Shown: positions 7,196 through 10,373 of the stretch, piece by piece
Position numbering within the stretch: position 1 is the first letter of the stretch
Layout of the letters: each line of letters starts with the position of its first letter
Assembly: GCA_013375335.1 (NCBI GenBank)
Contig: JABXJZ010000030.1
Location: 1-10,373, forward strand
DNA: 10,373 nt
Reading direction: 5' to 3'
Source: Desulfobacterales bacterium
GTDB lineage: Bacteria > Desulfobacterota > DSM-4660 > Desulfatiglandales > B25-G16
Position numbers and translations under genes: made by a program
The notes under the pieces: generated by a model
The model's input: only the letters and a program-made list of their open reading frames with translations
Told to the model about the DNA's origin: nothing
Database searches by the model: none

Positions 7196-8068
7196 CTATG
7201 TCGACAAAAACTTATCCACAGATGTTATATCTATCCGGTTCATTCCTAATCCTAACGTCTCGCTGTCAATACCCAGGCTCAATCCAAGAAGCTGTGGATA
7301 GAGGATAGAGGGGAGAGCATGATTCCCACCCCGCTCACTGCTAATCATCCTCTGGACGGTATCGAACTGGATATGACAGTATGGGCATCCAACACAAAGA
7401 AAATCAGCCCCTGATTGTTGTGCACTGGTAAGCTTCTTCTCTGTTAGATCCATCGATAGATCATCATTTGCCCCAAGCAGAGGGGCACCACAACAGTCAA
7501 GCCGTGCCTGCCAGTCGATGCTTTGAGCTCCTGTTGCCTCCACCAGGTTATCAAAGAGAGTGGGGTTGACGGGATCATCAAATTGTACGACCTCACTGGG
7601 CCTGAGGGCATGGCACCCATAGTGGGTCGCGATCTTAAGTTCCTTATAGGTCCTCGTGATCTTCTCCTTGATAGTATCGACACCCACGTCATGGTAGAGG
7701 ACAGAGAGGAGATGTTTGATTTCACCACCTCCATCACATGTTAGGCCTTCTTTTTTGAGGGTAGTGTTGATGTCTTTTCTCAGAGAGGGATCTTGCTTGA
7801 TGAGGTGGTCTGCATGCTTGAGCATTCCAAAGCCACACTTGCACAGGACTAGTATATTGAGATTTTCCTTTTCGGCAAGGGCCAGGTTTCTGGCAGCAGA
7901 CAGAACAGCCCCCTTAAAGTCAGTGTTTCGTAAGGGATACCCGCAACAGTTAAACTCCTTTATATCCACCAGCTCTATGCCCAGCTTCCCCAATACCGCC
8001 CTTGAAGAGGATTCATACTGCTTCAGCCTGGCAGGAATGGTACACCCTAAGAAGAATGCAAATTTCAT
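7196..8068 (-). CDS. hdrB: HdrB-like disulfide reductase catalytic subunit
   Basis: Predicted catalytic subunit that reduces a disulfide (heterodisulfide in methanogens; DsrC or another thiol is proposed in bacteria) using noncubane iron-sulfur clusters held by CCG domains. The 290-residue length is normal. The second CCG domain is complete: Cys152, Cys192-Cys193-Gly and Cys228-x-x-Cys231. The first has Cys9 and Cys41-Cys42-Gly but ends in C-K-C-G (Cys76, Cys78), where relatives usually have C-x-x-C. The ligand set of the first cluster may therefore differ. The protein has no membrane segment and should sit on the cytoplasmic side with HdrA and HdrC. The start ATG has AGGAAG about six to eleven bases upstream. 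The gap to hdrC is 65 bases and to hdrA 32 bases, with no terminator in either. Confidence 0.87.
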   Translation of the reverse strand: MKFAFFLGCTIPARLKQYESSSRAVLGKLGIELVDIKEFNCCGYPLRNTDFKGAVLSAARNLALAEKENLNILVLCKCGFGMLKHADHLIKQDPSLRKDINTTLKKEGLTCDGGGEIKHLLSVLYHDVGVDTIKEKITRTYKELKIATHYGCHALRPSEVVQFDDPVNPTLFDNLVEATGAQSIDWQARLDCCGAPLLGANDDLSMDLTEKKLTSAQQSGADFLCVGCPYCHIQFDTVQRMISSERGGNHALPSILYPQLLGLSLGIDSETLGLGMNRIDITSVDKFLST

Positions 8069-8133
8069 AACGGTCTTCCTAACTGGTACGCGTTACTGGT
8101 TCAAACCTAATAAACACAATGAACACAACAAAC

Positions 8134-9891
8134 TCATTTATTCATTTCCATTACATTCTGTATCGCTAGATTCTTCAGCTCATAGAGCACCTCGGTAACT
8201 TTTACCCCCTGAGGACATTGCTCCTGGCATTGATAGCAGGTAACACAGTCCCAGAGCATATTTGAGCCCAAGGCCAGGTCCCTGATCCCCAGCCCAGCGG
8301 CGTACATAATCTGATGGGGCAGAAGCCCTAAGATATCCTGCGGGTTTTCGTAGTTGGCTACTACCGGACATACATTGGTACAGGTCTGACAGCCAAAGCA
8401 GGCCGAGAATGTGCTTGCCTGACCAGATTGGGTTAACCTGCTACTCAGTTCTCTTTCGGTTGCGGTAAGATATAGGGGCTTATCCTTCACCTTGAGTAAT
8501 TCATAGCTGGAAGCCATAGCCTCTCGTGTCCTCACCAAGGGTTGCCTGTAATCACGTTCAGCAACATCCTGTCTCATTAAACCCCGGTAAAAGGATAAGG
8601 GTGATAGGACAAGAAACTCCGGGTAATCCTTTTGAAACATATTCTCTCTCATGGTAAACCACAAGTCCTCCAGGTTTATACCGGCAGGACAGACATCGGT
8701 GCACCGATGACAATTGGTACACAGATATATTCCATCGAAGATGATCCTAATTTCTTTTTCACCCATTTCCTTTCCACACACAAGCCTCTTTAATGATTTT
8801 ATCTTTTCAGAGGGGAGTATGTTTACATTTGGTATCTGCTCAAAGACTATCCCTACTGAGCAGCGAGATGTACATTGTCCACAGTGCATACATGCATCCA
8901 GTTCAAGGGCCTGTCTGGTTGCTATATTTGCTGGCCCTGAGGTACGTCTATCCATGACACTGTTTGCAAGCAGGCTCAGGGGGCTGCTGATGATATGAAA
9001 GAATTTAGAAAAGGGGAGATATGCAAGGCCAATGAAACATGCCAGGAAGTGGAGATACCAGAGAAGTGTCGGTACCCCTGCCCTATCTAAGGACAAAGCA
9101 ATCCCTTTCGATGCCTCAGCCGCTGAATAACCCATAAACCCCCACTGGGGCCTGGAATGGCAATCTGCGCAGCTCATCTCATGGATCTCTCTGCCTTCTT
9201 CAATGAGCTCGGTGTCAAAAGGCTCCTTGAGATCAGGGGCCACGGTGCCAAACTCCTTTACCCAGAAGGCCGTAAGGGCCTTGAATTCCTCCTCTGTTTC
9301 TTCAATGCCAGCATATTCGATGACCATCTGTTTGTAGACGGAGTATGACCCTATCTTGATACCCTCCAGGAGGATGCCTGAGACCATGATAATGGCTATG
9401 AGTATGATGGCATAGATATCCATGGGACTGGTCGCAACCCGTGGAGCCTTAAGGATAGATCTTCGGTAGATTGCCATACAGATACCAATGATAACCAATG
9501 CCCCGAATAGGTCCCGCAGAAACATGAAGGGATTGATGTAGGCCGAATAATCAGCGAATATGGCCGAGGTAATGAATTTGTCCAGGGCATGCATGAGAAG
9601 CAGAAGCATAAATGCCCCATATATGAGGATATGGGTCAACCACCTAAAGGGATCTTCCTTGAACACCTTTCTCTGTAAGATTATGTCAAGAAAAAATACC
9701 TCGATCAGGGTCAGGATCTTCACGCTGAATAGTGTCAGGATTGTCCCTTTCATTGCTGATGAAAATCTTCTTGCTGTAGGGATAGTCTTCGAATCTACAC
9801 TAGTTTTTAAAGAGAACCAGGTGCATGCCTTATAGAGTAAACCGACAATAAAGATTGCTAAACAGATATAGAGGGCGATGGAGTAGGCCAT
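8134..9891 (-). CDS. hdrC: HdrC-like membrane protein: NarI-type cytochrome b domain, heme-c motif, four [4Fe-4S] sites
   Basis: The first gene of the operon, 585 residues. The N-terminal half is a membrane domain with clear hydrophobic helices at about 3-21, 86-105, 126-142, 156-180 and 274-300, plus a less certain one at 51-71. His87/His101 and His281/His299 are plausible heme-b ligands; the 18-residue spacing of the second pair is like that of NarI. The loop 181-273 holds Cys241-A-D-Cys244-His245, a heme-c motif, which places this loop outside and the C-terminus inside. The cytoplasmic half has two HdrC-like pairs of [4Fe-4S] motifs: Cys334-344 and 391-401, then 498-508 and 549-559. Normal soluble HdrC has one pair and about 190 residues. 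The likely role is electron exchange between HdrB/HdrA and menaquinone or a periplasmic cytochrome. The start ATG is preceded by AAGGATG eight bases upstream. There is no fused CCG domain, so it is not a full HdrDE- or EMO-type protein. Confidence 0.85.
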   Translation of the reverse strand: MAYSIALYICLAIFIVGLLYKACTWFSLKTSVDSKTIPTARRFSSAMKGTILTLFSVKILTLIEVFFLDIILQRKVFKEDPFRWLTHILIYGAFMLLLLMHALDKFITSAIFADYSAYINPFMFLRDLFGALVIIGICMAIYRRSILKAPRVATSPMDIYAIILIAIIMVSGILLEGIKIGSYSVYKQMVIEYAGIEETEEEFKALTAFWVKEFGTVAPDLKEPFDTELIEEGREIHEMSCADCHSRPQWGFMGYSAAEASKGIALSLDRAGVPTLLWYLHFLACFIGLAYLPFSKFFHIISSPLSLLANSVMDRRTSGPANIATRQALELDACMHCGQCTSRCSVGIVFEQIPNVNILPSEKIKSLKRLVCGKEMGEKEIRIIFDGIYLCTNCHRCTDVCPAGINLEDLWFTMRENMFQKDYPEFLVLSPLSFYRGLMRQDVAERDYRQPLVRTREAMASSYELLKVKDKPLYLTATERELSSRLTQSGQASTFSACFGCQTCTNVCPVVANYENPQDILGLLPHQIMYAAGLGIRDLALGSNMLWDCVTCYQCQEQCPQGVKVTEVLYELKNLAIQNVMEMNK

Positions 9892-10094
9892 AGACTTGTC
9901 ATCCTTTTAAGGTCCTTAATAAAGATACATCCTCTTTCTTTTTAGCTGCTATAACCCTGTCATCTTAACAATCTCCGGTACCTTTTGTTCCCGTTTATTT
10001 GCCATAAGGTTGAACCAAAAATCTCTGTCAAGTAAAGATGTTTGAAATCGATATCAAGAGCTAAGCAGGTGTTTTTTAGAATGCATTTAAGAGA
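9892..10094 (-). other. Leader and probable promoter region of the flx-hdr operon
   Basis: About 200 bases upstream of hdrC contain the ribosome site of hdrC and presumably the operon promoter. A perfect TTGACA lies at 10031..10026 on the minus strand, but no good -10 hexamer stands 16-18 bases downstream (CTTATG is the nearest), so the promoter is only suggested. A short frame of 18 codons (10005..9949, starting M-A-N-K-R-E-Q-K) is present without a ribosome site. No riboswitch or clear operator is recognised. Confidence 0.35.
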
Positions 10095-10180
10095 TAGTTT
10101 CAATCAGGTAATGCACTCAAAAACACTAAAACTACACCCATTTCTGAATGGGGGTGGTTTTACTTTGTGCTTATTCCCTA
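10095..10180. repeat. Right copy of the ~85-bp repeat bracketing the operon
   Basis: This is the partner of 135-219, about 80% identical over its length, with TTCAATCAGGTA, the GAATGGGGGTGGTTT arm and TTATTCCC in common. The differences cluster in the A-rich part and in one hairpin arm, which has drifted from perfect pairing (see the terminator entry). Both copies are in the same orientation, 9960 bases apart, with the complete operon between them. Confidence 0.7.
10117..10161 (-). terminator. Imperfect hairpin, probable terminator of an upstream minus-strand transcript
   Basis: Fifteen-base arms (10128-10142 and 10147-10161) pair with 13 Watson-Crick pairs, one G-U and one mismatch around a 4-base loop. 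On the minus strand the stem runs into a moderately T-rich tail (TTTTAGTGTTTTTG). It stands just upstream of the operon leader. It would insulate the operon from any minus-strand gene to the right of the window. Confidence 0.55.
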
Positions 10181-10373
10181 TCACTGGTATAGAAAAATAC
10201 CTATACCGGTATGGCTGAATCCAATTTCAACCTGCTGTTCCTACAACTTGACAAAGTCTAATATATGCTTTTATCGGTATATTTTCACTTTGGCATTTTA
10301 TCAGTTTATTTCTGGGCTCCCAATCAGGCTTATTCAAAAGAAAAAAGCAGGAGGGTCATTTAGCAGATCCGAG
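10181..10373. other. AT-rich intergenic sequence at right edge
   Basis: No gene can be supported. There is a perfect 7-bp inverted repeat, GGTATAG (10186-10192) and CTATACC (10201-10207), with an 8-base A-rich spacer, followed by further GGTAT motifs. A plus-strand TTGACA at 10248-10253 lacks a good -10 at the right distance. Near the end, AGGAGGG on the plus strand is not followed by ATG or GTG inside the window. Confidence 0.4.
10186..10207. repeat. 7-bp inverted repeat GGTATAG / CTATACC, possible operator
   Basis: Perfect dyad with 15-base centre-to-centre spacing of the arms. This is compatible with a dimeric regulator site, but no regulator gene is in view. The spacer is A-rich and there is no T-tract, so it is not an obvious terminator. 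Confidence 0.35.

Noticed and set aside
7716..8198. 160-codon plus-strand open frame
   Set aside because: Antisense to hdrB and the hdrC end; the frame reflects codon bias of the real genes.

Overview
The window carries one compact minus-strand operon, read from right to left, in the order hdrC - hdrB - hdrA - flxD - flxC - flxB - flxA (about 9891 down to 615). The gene set matches the NADH dehydrogenase/heterodisulfide reductase (FlxABCD-HdrABC) complexes of strict anaerobes. FlxA is an FAD/NAD-binding [2Fe-2S] reductase, FlxB and FlxC are multi-cluster ferredoxin-like subunits, and FlxD is an MvhD-type linker. HdrA is the flavin subunit expected to bifurcate electrons, HdrB is the disulfide-reducing subunit, and HdrC is the electron conduit.

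Two of the seven genes contain an in-frame UGA that is best read as selenocysteine. hdrA runs from 7163 to 4137 through a UGA at codon 60, within a C-x-x-U motif. flxD runs from 3971 to 3540 through a UGA at codon 67, within a G-U-H-P-G-E-C motif. Family homology continues in frame on both sides of each UGA. Each UGA is followed at the right distance by a hairpin with G in its apical loop, as expected of a bacterial SECIS. A conventional gene caller would lose the first 76 residues of HdrA and the second half of FlxD.

The HdrC here is also unusual. It is a 585-residue protein with a NarI-like multi-helix membrane domain, a CxxCH heme-c motif in a loop, and four [4Fe-4S] motifs instead of the usual two. 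This suggests a membrane-anchored complex linking NADH, a thiol/disulfide (HdrB) and probably ferredoxin to the quinone pool or to periplasmic cytochromes. HdrA is a double-length protein with two non-equivalent flavin modules.

Outside the operon: the left edge (69 to 1) holds the start of another minus-strand gene with a signal-peptide-like N-terminus. The 74-614 stretch holds a strong minus-strand terminator, an inverted repeat and a GC-rich structured patch. The right side (9892-10373) holds the operon leader and a second hairpin. About 85 bp around the two hairpins (135-219 and 10095-10180) are roughly 80% identical, so a repeat brackets the operon.

The organism is probably an anaerobic, selenocysteine-using bacterium, with Desulfobacterota (sulfate reducers or syntrophs) the best guess. 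This rests on gene content, the bacterial position of the SECIS hairpins, Shine-Dalgarno sites and cytochrome c. The taxon is inference.
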